This document shows positions 1 to 8,839 of a DNA stretch of 64,000 nucleotides, piece by piece. Both the position numbers and the translations under genes were made by a program. Within the stretch, counting starts at the first letter, position 1, and every line of letters starts with the position of its first letter. Where the stretch lies: contig JACPTK010000024.1 in assembly GCA_016192825.1 (NCBI GenBank), forward strand, positions 27,678-91,677, read 5' to 3'. The notes beneath the pieces were generated by a model, which had not been told where the DNA came from, searched no databases, and saw nothing but the letters and a program-made list of their open reading frames with translations. Origin of the DNA: Betaproteobacteria bacterium (GTDB taxonomy: Bacteria; Pseudomonadota; Gammaproteobacteria; Burkholderiales; SG8-41).

Positions 1-854
1 TCCATGCCGGCATCGAAAAACTTCACCTTTACGCCGGGCGCATTCAGCACCCGCGCAACCTCCTGGTTGAGTCGCGCGATGATTGCGGCAGGCGTTTTTG
101 CCGGGGCAAACAGACCGAAGTAGGCGGAGGATTCGTATCCCGGAACACCGGATGCAGCGACGGTCGGCAAGCCGGGAAAGAGGGCCGACGGGCCCGTGCC
201 CGTCACCGCCAAGGCGCGCAGCTTGCCGCTCTTGATCAGCGCCGTCACGGCGCCGGGCGAGAGAAACATGACTTGCACCTGGCCGCTTACGACGTCCGTG
301 ATTCCCATCGAGACACCCTTGTAGTTGACCCGCACGATCTTGACGCCGGCCATCACGGTAAAGAGCTCCGCCGCCAAATGGGTCGAGGACCCCAGAGCCG
401 AGGCCGCGTAGTTCATCTCGCCGGGCCGCGCTTTGGCCAGCGCAATCAGCTCGCGAACGGAATTGACGGGCAGGGTCGGCGTGACCACGAGGACGTTGGG
501 CGATCGGACCGTGAGCATGACCGGAGAAAAGTCCTTGATGGCATCCCAGCGTACCGGCCGGAGGAGCGGCGAAATCCAGACCGTATTGCCGTAGAGAAGC
601 AGGGTATAGCCGTCGGGCGGAGCCTTCGCTACATACTCCGGTGCGATGGATGCCCGGTTCTCGATGATCACCGGTTGATGAATCGCGGCGGTCAGTCCCT
701 GGGCGATGAGGCGCGACGCGAAGTCGCCGGCGCCCCCCGCCTGCGACGTGGCGATGTTGATGCGCTTGCCGGGAAAGTTCTGGCCCCAGGCCGAATGCGC
801 GCACGCCAGGATCAATGCGGTCGTGAGGGTCGAAACGAGGCGTCGAGTTGTCAT
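1..854 (-). CDS. Bug/TctC-family periplasmic solute receptor, 3' end cut by window edge
   Basis: The frame starts at ATG 854 and runs without a stop to base 1, giving about 284 residues; roughly 40 C-terminal residues of this ~325-residue family lie outside. A signal peptide ends near a Trp-Gly-Gln site around residue 26. Family blocks are visible: the N-terminal ligand loop (here ATSQAGGAGDFASR rather than the usual PFPPGGxxD), an IIENRAS segment, PDGYTLLLYG, and NYKGVSMGITDVVSGQ. Bug proteins bind carboxylates or similar small solutes in the periplasm for tripartite tricarboxylate transporters or for sensing. The ligand cannot be read from sequence. The gene is divergent from the DHDPS-like gene at 978. 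Confidence 0.9.
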   Translation of the reverse strand, partial: MTTRRLVSTLTTALILACAHSAWGQNFPGKRINIATSQAGGAGDFASRLIAQGLTAAIHQPVIIENRASIAPEYVAKAPPDGYTLLLYGNTVWISPLLRPVRWDAIKDFSPVMLTVRSPNVLVVTPTLPVNSVRELIALAKARPGEMNYAASALGSSTHLAAELFTVMAGVKIVRVNYKGVSMGITDVVSGQVQVMFLSPGAVTALIKSGKLRALAVTGTGPSALFPGLPTVAASGVPGYESSAYFGLFAPAKTPAAIIARLNQEVARVLNAPGVKVKFFDAGM

Positions 855-977
855 ATTGAGTCCGGTCGAGTAACTTTCAGGCGGCGCGGTCGGTGAAGTT
901 CACACTACGAACGCCAGCGACATACCGAATCGCGATGATACCGCATCGAGTCGAATGATCAGATTCAGGAGCCTTGA

Positions 978-1946
978 ATGAGCAAGCAATACAGTGCCAT
1001 CGTCCACAGTCTCACGCCGTTCAACGAAAAATACGAGCTGGACGAGAACGCACTGCGCCTGCATCTGCGCCGGCTGTGTGCGGCGGGCGTGTCGGTGTAC
1101 CTCGGCGCGGCCGGCGCGTCCGAGGGCTACACGCTGACGCGGGATGAGCGCAATCGGGTGCTTGCCGTGGCTGTCGAGGAGCTCAAGGGCAAGGTCCCGG
1201 TGCGGGCTGCGGGTGTCGAGCCGCGCGACGCTGCTGAAATGTCGGCGTACCTGCGCGATGCGGAGGCCATCAAGGTGGACGCTGCCCAGATCTATTCGCT
1301 CGACATGGGACACGGGCTGATACCGAGCCGCAGGGAGCTGGAGGGGTACTTTCGCGCCGCGATCGAGGCGACGTCGTTACCCGTCATTATCTCGAACCAG
1401 AAGAAAGTGGGGTATGCATTGCCGCTCGATCTGGTCGAGCAGCTCGCCGCGCGCTATTCGAATTTCGTCGGTTTTGCGTACGACGTCAATGACGCGTTCT
1501 ACATGATCGAGCTGCTGCAGCGCCTGGGCGGCAGACTCGAGATCCATTGTTCAGGAACGGAGAATGCCCTGTTCACGTTGGGCATGGGCGGAAACGGCTA
1601 CCAGGGCATGGAAGGCAATATCGCCCCCAAGCTGGCCGCAACGGTCGTTTCCGCGTTCGTTGCCAAGGACATGGATCTCATGCACGAGTCGTTTCGGAAG
1701 CTCATGCAGTTGCGCGCGATACTGCGTGGCCCCGTCCGCAGCAACCAGCGCGCCGCGAAAGCGCTGCTGAATGCATATGAATTGAGCGGAGGAATCGTCC
1801 GCCCGCCGCGCCTGCCTGTCAGTCCGGAGGAGCTGGATGACGTGATCAAGGCGGTTCAGTTATTGGAAATTCCGGAGATGGCGAGCTGGCAGTTGCGGAA
1901 AACCCCGGGAACGTCAAACCCGGGTCGGACCAGCGCAACCCATTGA
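978..1946 (+). CDS. Dihydrodipicolinate synthase/N-acetylneuraminate lyase-fold protein lacking the Schiff-base lysine
   Basis: A 322-residue protein of DapA/NanA TIM-barrel type. The GxxGxSEG loop (GAAGASEGYTLTRDER, about residue 43), the middle QIYSLDMG strand and a late NGYQGMEGNIAP segment match the family. In active members a lysine in an IGIKE-like strand forms the Schiff base; here that strand reads VGFAYDVND, so the lysine is replaced by alanine. Pyruvate-dependent aldolase chemistry is therefore doubtful. An AGGAG ribosome-binding site precedes ATG 978. The last ten residues and the stop codon come from a dispersed repeat starting at 1919. Its place beside Bug receptors suggests a catabolic role, but function is not established. 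Confidence 0.85.
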   Translation: MSKQYSAIVHSLTPFNEKYELDENALRLHLRRLCAAGVSVYLGAAGASEGYTLTRDERNRVLAVAVEELKGKVPVRAAGVEPRDAAEMSAYLRDAEAIKVDAAQIYSLDMGHGLIPSRRELEGYFRAAIEATSLPVIISNQKKVGYALPLDLVEQLAARYSNFVGFAYDVNDAFYMIELLQRLGGRLEIHCSGTENALFTLGMGGNGYQGMEGNIAPKLAATVVSAFVAKDMDLMHESFRKLMQLRAILRGPVRSNQRAAKALLNAYELSGGIVRPPRLPVSPEELDDVIKAVQLLEIPEMASWQLRKTPGTSNPGRTSATH

Positions 1947-2032
1947 TCGAGCGAAAAATCGTTGCGAAAGTGGCGCGTTTCCAGGGCTTAGAGGCTCATT
2001 TTTGATGCGGAAAGCGGCACTCTAAGCCGGGC
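1919..2032. repeat. Dispersed ~114-bp intergenic repeat, copy 1
   Basis: It begins with CCCGGGTCGGACCAGCGCAA and matches the element at 16084-16197 over its first 31 bases with one mismatch. Its second half forms an inverted repeat (GCTTAGAG ... CTCTAAGC) around a TTTTTG-containing loop, which is also conserved in the other copy. The left end overlaps the end of the upstream gene and supplies its stop codon. Confidence 0.7.
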
Positions 2033-2077
2033 CGGCTCAGCCTGTTCCCCAAGACTGCTCACCATCGGAGGGTTGTC

Positions 2078-2323
2078 ATGACGCTACAAGTGAGGCGGAT
2101 CGTCACCGGACATGACGCGAACGGCAAGGCCGTCGTGGCCAGCGACGAGCGGCTGACCACGGTCTCGCGAAGGATCGGCGCGAATATCACGGGCTGCGAG
2201 ATCTGGTCCACCGACCGGATGCCGGTGGACGATTCGCCGGAGGCCGACGCCGCGCAACGGGCCGGTTTCGTCAAGCGCTACAATTACCGGAAACCCGGAT
2301 CGGACAACGCGTCAACGCCGTGA
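2078..2323 (+). pseudogene. Cupin-family protein, N-terminal remnant
   Basis: An 81-residue frame with a good GGAGGG ribosome-binding site. It resembles the N-terminal lead-in of cupin proteins (MTLQVRRIVTGHDANGKAVV, then a GCEIWSTDRMPVDDSPEADAAQ block). In relatives as I recall them this is followed by a ~90-residue cupin barrel with metal-binding histidines. Here the frame ends about 70 residues in, and no barrel sequence is found in any frame before the next gene at 2339. The likely reading is a truncated gene; a short functional peptide cannot be excluded. Confidence 0.6.
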
Positions 2324-2338
2324 CGTGAAAGGAGGTCA

Positions 2339-2644
2339 ATGATGCTTTGGGCCATTTCCCGCGTAGCAGGACCCGACTTCGCCGCAAAACGCGAGCAGGG
2401 CTTGCAGGCTCACCTCGACTATCTCCGCAGCCAGAAAAAGATCCTGGTGGTCTCGGGCGCGACGCTGACCGACGATGGCAGGGACGTCACCGGCAGCCTG
2501 TTGATCGTCAACGTGGGGAGCCGCGCCGAAGCCAGGGCCTTCGTGGACGGCGACCCGTTCCAGAAGGCGGGCCTGTTCACGAACGTTACGATTACGCGCA
2601 TGCGCAAGGGACAGTGGAATCCCCAGGCCGCCGAGGGCGCCTGA
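2339..2644 (+). CDS. YCII-related domain protein
   Basis: A 101-residue single-domain protein of the YciI/muconolactone-isomerase-like ferredoxin fold. The core pattern is visible: MMLWAISR at the start, then HLDYLRSQ and a VVSGA strand, and later the DGDPFQKAGLF block typical of YCII proteins. A strong AAAGGAGG site sits 4 bases before ATG 2339; ATG 2342 is a possible alternative start. Family members have varied or unknown enzymatic roles, often encoded among catabolic genes. It lies head to tail after the cupin relic and converges on the reductase gene at 2774. Confidence 0.85.
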   Translation: MMLWAISRVAGPDFAAKREQGLQAHLDYLRSQKKILVVSGATLTDDGRDVTGSLLIVNVGSRAEARAFVDGDPFQKAGLFTNVTITRMRKGQWNPQAAEGA

Positions 2645-2773
2645 CAGCGGCGTGGAGAGCTGGCGTCAGGCTGGGAAACCTCAGGGACAAACCCGGAATG
2701 CAAGAAACGTGGTCTGCACGCGATTTGCCTGAGTTAAGCACTACAACATTCAACCCGGTACGGAAAAAGCCGG

Positions 2774-3814
2774 TCAGGTCAGCGTCGCGGATCCGGCTTC
2801 CAGCGCCGCCGTCAGCTCCTTGAGGTTTTCCCACTGCATCGGGCGGCGGCCGCTCTCGATCTCCTCGAACATTTGCAGTTGCAGCCGGTTGAGCGGCGTC
2901 GGTATTCCGTGCCGCTCGCCGCACCGGACGATCTCCCCGGTGACGTAATCGATCTCGGACTTCCGCTTGCGCACCACGATGTCGCGCCAGTAGCCGGTCC
3001 GCACCTTGGTGTTGTTCTTGGCCTGGCCCCGCGCGATCTCATCCAGCACAGCGGAGGCCGCCGCGACCCCGGCGGGCGAGGGATCCAAAAATGGGGCCGG
3101 ATCGAAGTGAGCGAACGGCTCCACCCGGACGCCGTCGGCCGCGGCGACCTGGATTGCCTCGCGAACGAGCTGGATGCGGACCGGGTGATACGCCTGGTTG
3201 GCGCGGACTTCCAATGCATTGGCATCGACCAGGGCAGTGGCCGCGTCTAACGTGCCCTTGCACATCTTGGCCCACACGAAGCCCATGATGTTGGTGCACG
3301 TGTGGGCAGGCGTAGAGTGGGCGAGCAGGCGGCGCACCTCCTCGAGCCGCGGCGTCATGCGCCCGTCCAATTCGCCGACGAAGAGGTTTCCCGTGCGGCC
3401 GCGGACGACCAGTCCCGGCCCGTGATAGTCGGCGGAGAAATCGACCAGGCAGCCGATCGTTCTGTTCACGCCGATGCGTTTTGCGATGTGCGGCTCGTTC
3501 ACGCCATTCTGCAGCGAGATCACGGCCGATTGCGGGCCGAGGTGCGGCTCGATCGCGTCGAGCGCGGCGTTCGTGAATTGCGATTTTACGGCGAGGAAGA
3601 CGAGGTCGAACGTCCCAATCACCTCCCCGGGCAGCGCGGCGCGCACCGGGACCCGTTGCTCGCCCGCAGCAGACTTGATGACCAGACCGCTCTCGTTCAT
3701 CGCCCGCACGTGGTCCGGTACGATATCGACGAGCAGCACGTCCTCACTGGCAGCCGCCATGGCCGCGCCCACCACGCCGCCGATCGCCCCACTTCCCCAA
3801 ACCGCACTTTTCAT
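2774..3814 (-). CDS. Ketopantoate reductase-family (PanE/ApbA) oxidoreductase
   Basis: A 346-residue protein. The N-terminal Rossmann motif GSGAIGGVVGA (residues 7-17) fits NAD(P)H binding. The LAVKSQ segment, SLQNGVNE and the WAKMCKGTLDAATAL helix, which carries the lysine usual for the active site, identify the PanE family. It is longer than typical PanE (about 300). These paralogues often sit in catabolic clusters and reduce 2-oxo acids other than ketopantoate, so pantothenate synthesis is not assumed. The gene is on the same strand as the Bug gene downstream of it on the map (3877-4839), which lies upstream in transcription, 62 bases away. Confidence 0.85.
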   Translation of the reverse strand: MKSAVWGSGAIGGVVGAAMAAASEDVLLVDIVPDHVRAMNESGLVIKSAAGEQRVPVRAALPGEVIGTFDLVFLAVKSQFTNAALDAIEPHLGPQSAVISLQNGVNEPHIAKRIGVNRTIGCLVDFSADYHGPGLVVRGRTGNLFVGELDGRMTPRLEEVRRLLAHSTPAHTCTNIMGFVWAKMCKGTLDAATALVDANALEVRANQAYHPVRIQLVREAIQVAAADGVRVEPFAHFDPAPFLDPSPAGVAAASAVLDEIARGQAKNNTKVRTGYWRDIVVRKRKSEIDYVTGEIVRCGERHGIPTPLNRLQLQMFEEIESGRRPMQWENLKELTAALEAGSATLT

Positions 3815-3876
3815 TCCCGGCCCCTGACGCGCACCGCGATGGATGCCGTGATCCGTTCAGGATCGACGCGGATCGG

Positions 3877-4839
3877 TTACTCCGGCTTGACGCCCGCGGC
3901 CTTCACGACCCGGGCGGCACGCGCAAGCTCCTCCCGGATGTACTTGGCGAATTGTTCCGGCGTATTGGTCTCCGGATCCGCGCCCCGCGCAATCAGAGCC
4001 TGCCTGACTTCCGGTGTGTTGACCACCTTGACGATCGCGACGTTGATACGGGTCACGATGTCCCTGGGAGTACCGGCAGGAACCAGCACGCCGATCCAGG
4101 ACCTCGACTCGAACTTCGGGATTGTCTCGGCTATCGTCGGCAGGTCCGGCGCCGAGGGATGACGGCGTGGGCTGCTCACGCCAAGTCCGCGCAGATGCCC
4201 TGACTTGTGATACCGCAGCCCGCTTGGGATCGCCGGAAACATCAAATCGATTTGGCCGCCGAGCAAGTCTCCCAAGGCAATGCCCACGCCTTTGTATGGC
4301 ACGTGCACCATCTGGACGCCGGTCATCATCTTGAAGAGCTCGCCCGACAAGTGAGCCGCGCTGCCGATTCCGCCCGAGCCGAAATTGAGCTTGTTGGGAT
4401 GCGCCCTGGCGAGGCCAATCAACTCCTTGACCGACTTCGCCGGAACCGCGGGGTGGACCGTCAGAAAGTACGACGACAGATACACGAGGCTGACAGCGGT
4501 GAAATCCTTGACGATGTCGTGGGGCACTTTCTTCATGATGCTGGGATTGACGGTGTTCTGGCCGGTTCCGAACAACCACGTATAGCCGTCGGGCGGAGAC
4601 TTTGCCACCACGTCGGCGCCTATCATCGCGTTCGCGCCGGCACGATTGTCGATCACAATTTGCTGTCCCAGCAGCTCGGTCAGCTTGGGAGCAATAAATC
4701 GCGCGACCACGTCCGGCCCGCCGCCCGGTGCGGTCGGCACCACGATGCGAATCGGGCGATTCGGATAGTTCTGGGCCCAGCTTGGTGCGATCGCAGATGC
4801 GAACACAACCACCAGGCAGCACATGACCAGCTTCTTCAT
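3877..4839 (-). CDS. Bug/TctC-family periplasmic solute receptor
   Basis: 320 residues from ATG 4839; an in-frame extension upstream is rejected because the signal peptide MKKLVMCCLVVVFASA starts here. The export signal ends at SWAQ. The ligand loop reads PTAPGGGPDVVAR, followed by VIDNRAGAN, PDGYTWLFG and the conserved HVPYKGVGIALGDLLGGQ. It is probably co-transcribed with the receptor at 4887-5858, 47 bases upstream in transcription, and with the PanE-like gene downstream. The paired receptors differ enough in sequence to suggest different ligands. Confidence 0.93.
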   Translation of the reverse strand: MKKLVMCCLVVVFASAIAPSWAQNYPNRPIRIVVPTAPGGGPDVVARFIAPKLTELLGQQIVIDNRAGANAMIGADVVAKSPPDGYTWLFGTGQNTVNPSIMKKVPHDIVKDFTAVSLVYLSSYFLTVHPAVPAKSVKELIGLARAHPNKLNFGSGGIGSAAHLSGELFKMMTGVQMVHVPYKGVGIALGDLLGGQIDLMFPAIPSGLRYHKSGHLRGLGVSSPRRHPSAPDLPTIAETIPKFESRSWIGVLVPAGTPRDIVTRINVAIVKVVNTPEVRQALIARGADPETNTPEQFAKYIREELARAARVVKAAGVKPE

Positions 4840-4886
4840 CGGGTCTTTCCGGAAACGCCAGTTGAGCGAATCAATTGTGGCGAATG

Positions 4887-5858
4887 TCACTGGCTCAGAA
4901 TATTCGCCGCTTTGACCAGCTTGGCCCACTTTCCAATTTCCGCGCGAATGTGCTGATCGAGCTCTTTCGGAGTGCTGCCAATAATTTCAACTCCTTGCGC
5001 CGCCATGCGCTGTTTGATCACGGGCTGGTCGAATACGCTCACAACGGCCTTGTTCAGCTTGTTAATTACGGATCGGGGGGTCGCGGCCGGCGCTAATAGT
5101 GCATACCAGGTACCGGTTTCGACACCCGGGAACCCCGCTTCCGTCATTGTTGGCAGATCCGGCAGCACGTTGGAACGCTTCTTGTCGGCAACTGCAAGTG
5201 CACGGAGCCTGCCGGCCTTGATGTGCTGTTCGAAAGCCAGCGGACCGGCAAACATCAGTTGTACGTGGCCACCAATGAGATCGCTGACGCCGGGTCCGGA
5301 GCCTTTGTATGGCACATGGGTCATGCGAACCCCGGCAACCATGTTGAGAAGCTCACCCGATAGGTGAGGCGAACTGCCGGTGCCGCCGGAGGCAAAGCTT
5401 AACGGTTTGGTTTTCGCCAGTTCCACCAGCTCCTTTACCGACTTGGCGGGCACGGAGGGGTGCACTGCAAGAATGTTGGCCTGTGATACCAGAAGCGACA
5501 CACCGGCCAAGTCTTTTACGGGATCGAACGGGAGGCTCTTCATCAGGCTCGGATTAACCGTGTAGGTGGTGGTGATCAAAAGCAACGTGTAGCCGTCGGG
5601 ATTTGATCTCGCGGTGATGTTGGTCCCGATGACGCTGCTTGCCCCCGGGCGGTTGTCAATGATGATCTGTTGGCCGAGCGCGTCACCCAAAGCAGACTGG
5701 ATGGTGCGTCCCAGATTGTCCGCGCTTCCTCCCGGCGCGAATGGCATGATCAGCCGGATCGGCTTGCTGGGGAACGTGCTGGTTTGCGCCACCGCCATGC
5801 TGGAGACACAAAGACAGGCGATGAGCGTGAAGGTCTCGAGTGAGCGCGTTTCATTCAT
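4887..5858 (-). CDS. Bug/TctC-family periplasmic solute receptor
   Basis: 323 residues from ATG 5858, the start that places a signal peptide (ending SSMAVAQ) at the N terminus. The ligand loop is PFAPGGSADNLGR; IIDNRPGAS, PDGYTLLLI and HVPYKGSGPGVSDLIGGH follow in family order. It is first in a minus-strand run with the receptor at 3877 and the reductase at 2774. It is divergent from the alpha/beta-hydrolase at 6099 across a 240-base spacer with a TATAAT-like box. Confidence 0.93.
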   Translation of the reverse strand: MNETRSLETFTLIACLCVSSMAVAQTSTFPSKPIRLIMPFAPGGSADNLGRTIQSALGDALGQQIIIDNRPGASSVIGTNITARSNPDGYTLLLITTTYTVNPSLMKSLPFDPVKDLAGVSLLVSQANILAVHPSVPAKSVKELVELAKTKPLSFASGGTGSSPHLSGELLNMVAGVRMTHVPYKGSGPGVSDLIGGHVQLMFAGPLAFEQHIKAGRLRALAVADKKRSNVLPDLPTMTEAGFPGVETGTWYALLAPAATPRSVINKLNKAVVSVFDQPVIKQRMAAQGVEIIGSTPKELDQHIRAEIGKWAKLVKAANILSQ

Positions 5859-5990
5859 CGGAGTGGGCGTGCACGCTTGCGCGTGTTTCGCTGGTGGAGA
5901 CCAGGGGATCATAGTGCATAGCCGTCTGCGCCCCAACCGCTGTCCATATTCTGAAAGGAGCGATTTCCAACCGATGGCGCATGTAGGTAT

Positions 5991-5996
5991 TATAAT
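5991..5996. promoter_or_regulatory. Possible -10 box in a divergent spacer
   Basis: TATAAT lies inside the self-complementary ATTATAAT, so it could serve either direction: the Bug gene at 5858 or the hydrolase at 6099. No convincing -35 hexamer was found at 17 bases on either side, hence the low confidence. Confidence 0.3.
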
Positions 5997-6098
5997 TCAA
6001 TCACGATCCCGTCGGTCGCACCCGAAGGGATCGAATTCAATTCGAGAGAGCAGCACCGACGCAAACGCCAAGCGGCCGTTTCAGATAGTGGATAAGAA

Positions 6099-6911
6099 AT
6101 GACCTCGGACGCGACGTTTGTTGCAAGCGATGGCGTCAGGCTTTTCTACCGTTTCGACGACCATACGGACCCCTGGAAGGATGCGCCGTATCTGGTACTG
6201 GTCCACCCCGGAATGGGCGGCTCAGAGCGCCTGATCGCGTGGGTTCCCCATTTCTCCCGGCACTATCGCGTGGTACGGCCGGATATGCGGGGGCACGGCA
6301 AGTCGGAGGCGGGGCTGGACAAGCCCCTGACGCACGAGCGGCTTGGGCTGGACTTCGTCGAGTTGCTGGATCATGTCGGCGCCCGGAAGGCGCACGTGAT
6401 GGGTTCCTCCGCCGGTGGCATGGTCGCCATGCAGGCGGCGTTTCGGTGGCCGGAGCGCTTCGCATCGCTCGCTTTGTACGCCGCCACTGCCGGGATTCAT
6501 CCGGATCGCCCCAAGAAGGGGAACTGGCTGGAGCGCGTTGCGAAGCGCGGTGTGCGCCAGTTCCTGACCGAAACCGTCCGCGATCGGATCGGCAATGCTT
6601 CTCCCGAGCACGTCCGGTGGTACATCGATTCCGCCGAGGGTGTCACGGTAGAGGCGCTCGCACGGTTCGTGCCGCTGATGGCGAGCGAGTATTACCCGGA
6701 GAAGCTTGCGCAGTTCAAGTTTCCCGTCCTGATGGTTGTTCCTGATCCCGATCCCATGGTCGACCGCAGCGAGTACGACAAGATGCATCGGCATCTGAGA
6801 GACGGCACGTTCGTCACGATCCCGGGCGCGGGGCACGGCATGACAGCCGAGATTCCTGATCGCTGTGCTGAGACGCTCCGCGACTATCTGAAAAAATTGG
6901 AAACCAGGTGA
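6099..6911 (+). CDS. Alpha/beta-hydrolase (paralogue 1 of 4)
   Basis: A 270-residue alpha/beta-hydrolase. The nucleophile elbow GSSAG places Ser at about residue 104. The oxyanion-region HPGMGGS lies near residue 37, the acidic residue is probably in VVPDPDP near 218, and the catalytic His is in GAGHGM near 246. The family includes enol-lactonases, N-formylmaleamate deformylase-like enzymes and esterases; the substrate is unknown. The next gene starts at GTG overlapping this stop, so the two are translationally coupled. It begins the plus-strand hydrolase cluster that runs to 14.6 kb. Confidence 0.9.
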   Translation: MTSDATFVASDGVRLFYRFDDHTDPWKDAPYLVLVHPGMGGSERLIAWVPHFSRHYRVVRPDMRGHGKSEAGLDKPLTHERLGLDFVELLDHVGARKAHVMGSSAGGMVAMQAAFRWPERFASLALYAATAGIHPDRPKKGNWLERVAKRGVRQFLTETVRDRIGNASPEHVRWYIDSAEGVTVEALARFVPLMASEYYPEKLAQFKFPVLMVVPDPDPMVDRSEYDKMHRHLRDGTFVTIPGAGHGMTAEIPDRCAETLRDYLKKLETR

Positions 6912-7729
6912 CCCGAACGTTCACCGCGAGCGATGGCGTAAAGATAGCGTACTACGTGGACGACTTCGCTGACCCCTGGAAGCCGTCGAACGCGCTGGTG
7001 ATGCTGCATGCCGCAATGGGAAGCGCGAAGCGCTTTTATTCGATGGTGCCGGGTTTCGCCCGGTATTTTCACGTGGTGCGCCTCGATACGCGGGGCCATG
7101 GCAGTTCACAAGTCCCACCGCCGGATACGGCAATGAACAAGCAGCGGGTCATGGAAGACGTGGTCGAGGCGCTCGATCATCTCGGGATCGATCGCGCACA
7201 CGTCTTAGGCGCTTCGGCCGGCGGTTATGCCGCGCAGCAGCTTGCCATTCATCATCCCGGGCGCGTCAAGAGCCTCGCGTTGTTTGCTGCGACACCGGGT
7301 TTTAAGGGCGAGCAGGGCAGGCGATGGTTGAATATGGCCGCGGAGCAGGGCATGCGCAAGGCGTTCGGCGACACGATCGGCGAGCGCTTCCCCGTCGGAG
7401 ACTGCGAGCAGGGATTGGTGGACTGGTTCATGGACGAGATTTGCAAGAATGATCTCGCATGGCTGGCCCGCTACGTAGGCTATTGGACCGAAACCGACTT
7501 CATGAATGAGGTGGAAAAAATCCGTTGCCCGACGCTGATCGTGAAGCCGGGCGGCGAGCCCATCGGTTTGCCATCGCTTTACGGTGAAATGAAAAAGCGG
7601 ATCAAGAACAGCGAACTGGTCACCTACGAAGGCGCGCGGCACAACGTGTACGATTACCTGCCCGAGCGCTGCGTTAAGGACACGCTGGCTTTCTTAGGAA
7701 AGCATTTTCCCGCGGAGTTGCCCCGTTGA
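6908..7729 (+). CDS. Alpha/beta-hydrolase (paralogue 2 of 4)
   Basis: 273 residues from GTG 6908, overlapping the previous stop by four bases. The nucleophile is in GASAGG (Ser about 103) and the catalytic His probably in the GARHNVYDYLPERC segment near the C terminus. The opening TASDGVKIAYYVDDFADPWK pattern is shared with paralogues at 6099, 7959 and 10544, which shows a local duplication series. All four keep Ser and His, so all are probably active. The substrate is unknown. Confidence 0.9.
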   Translation: MTRTFTASDGVKIAYYVDDFADPWKPSNALVMLHAAMGSAKRFYSMVPGFARYFHVVRLDTRGHGSSQVPPPDTAMNKQRVMEDVVEALDHLGIDRAHVLGASAGGYAAQQLAIHHPGRVKSLALFAATPGFKGEQGRRWLNMAAEQGMRKAFGDTIGERFPVGDCEQGLVDWFMDEICKNDLAWLARYVGYWTETDFMNEVEKIRCPTLIVKPGGEPIGLPSLYGEMKKRIKNSELVTYEGARHNVYDYLPERCVKDTLAFLGKHFPAELPR

Positions 7730-7775
7730 GAGTAGCCGATAGGGCACGCGCGGAACGGTCAGAGGGTCTTCGAAG

Positions 7776-7958
7776 GTGAGCCGCCTCGCAATGGCGGCGG
7801 GCACTGAGTGTGCGTGGGCTAATCATCTGCCTCATGCGGTTAATGCAGGAATGTCGCAGGCGGATTTCGCTGAGGTAAGGAGGGGTGCCCTGGCGGGCAA
7901 TCCCCGCGGAGCCGGCCGCAATCGCCTACATCAGGGAAACTTAAGAGGATATCGAATC
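7776..7958 (+). pseudogene. Possible carboxymuconolactone decarboxylase (CMD)-family remnant
   Basis: Between two hydrolase genes, an open stretch in the frame of the downstream gene encodes ECAWANHLPHAVNAGMSQAD. This resembles the CMD/AhpD-like pattern of an acidic residue, W, H and A/GGxS. No upstream half of the domain and no plausible start were found, and the stretch runs directly into the leader of the next hydrolase. It is probably the leftover of a deleted gene, or alternatively a chance open frame. Confidence 0.35.
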
Positions 7959-8783
7959 ATGCCGCTTTCATCGATAATGGAGTCCTTCACGGCCAGTGAC
8001 GGACTGACTATCAAGTACGTCGTGGAAGACTTCAGCGACCCATGGCTGCCGCAAGACACGCTGATCCTTATCCATGCCGCGATGGGCAGCTCGCGCAGAC
8101 TCTACAAGTGGGTTCCCATTCTCGCGCGACACTTCCGCGTGGTGCGTCCGGACATGCGAGGCCACGGTCAGAGTGGCATCCCCGGTCCTGAACAGTTGTC
8201 GCTGAAGCGACTGACGCAAGACGTGGTGGAGTTGGCGGATCATCTGCGGTGCCCGAAGTTCCACCTTGCTGGTTCCTCGGCCGGCGCGATTGTCGCGATG
8301 CAAACCGCGATCGACCATCCGGAGCGCGTCAAGACCGTTGGTAATTTCGCGTCCACGCCGGGGCTGAAGAACTCCCAGATCGATCCGCAAGTCTGGGTGC
8401 GGAAGATCCGGGAGAAAGGTCTGCGTGGTTTCCTCGAGGAGACCATTCATGATCGGTTTCCCGGGGCGGTGGATCCCGGATTTCTGAGCTGGTTCATCGA
8501 CGAGTCGGCGCGCACAAATGAAGACCTTTTCTGCCGATTCGCTTCGATGATGAAGGAGGTCGATCAGACCGATAGGCTGCATGAAATCAAGTGCCCGATG
8601 ATCACCGTCGTGCCGGGCCATGACCCGCTTGGGACGGTTTCGCAATACAAGGTCATTCCCGATCGCGTGGCGGACTGTGAGTTCGTGGTCTACGAGGGCT
8701 TGCAGCACAACATCACGGACGCGGTTCCGGAGCGGTGCGCGGAAGACCTTTTGCGTTTCCTGCTGAAGCATCGTGCCCGATAG
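7959..8783 (+). CDS. Alpha/beta-hydrolase (paralogue 3 of 4)
   Basis: 274 residues from ATG 7959, which has an AAGAGG site ten bases upstream; a longer in-frame start at 7776 would add the CMD-like relic and is rejected. GSSAG carries the nucleophile Ser (about 107), HAAMGSSRR forms the oxyanion region, and QHNITDAVPERC carries the probable His. It is closest in pattern to the 10544 paralogue (both have IPGPEQLS after GHG). A 56-base spacer separates it from the SDR at 8840. Confidence 0.9.
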   Translation: MPLSSIMESFTASDGLTIKYVVEDFSDPWLPQDTLILIHAAMGSSRRLYKWVPILARHFRVVRPDMRGHGQSGIPGPEQLSLKRLTQDVVELADHLRCPKFHLAGSSAGAIVAMQTAIDHPERVKTVGNFASTPGLKNSQIDPQVWVRKIREKGLRGFLEETIHDRFPGAVDPGFLSWFIDESARTNEDLFCRFASMMKEVDQTDRLHEIKCPMITVVPGHDPLGTVSQYKVIPDRVADCEFVVYEGLQHNITDAVPERCAEDLLRFLLKHRAR

Positions 8784-8839
8784 CGTCACCCGGGGGTTTT
8801 CCGCAAGTATCGTGTGCTGCAAGGGGAGCCAGGAAAAGC

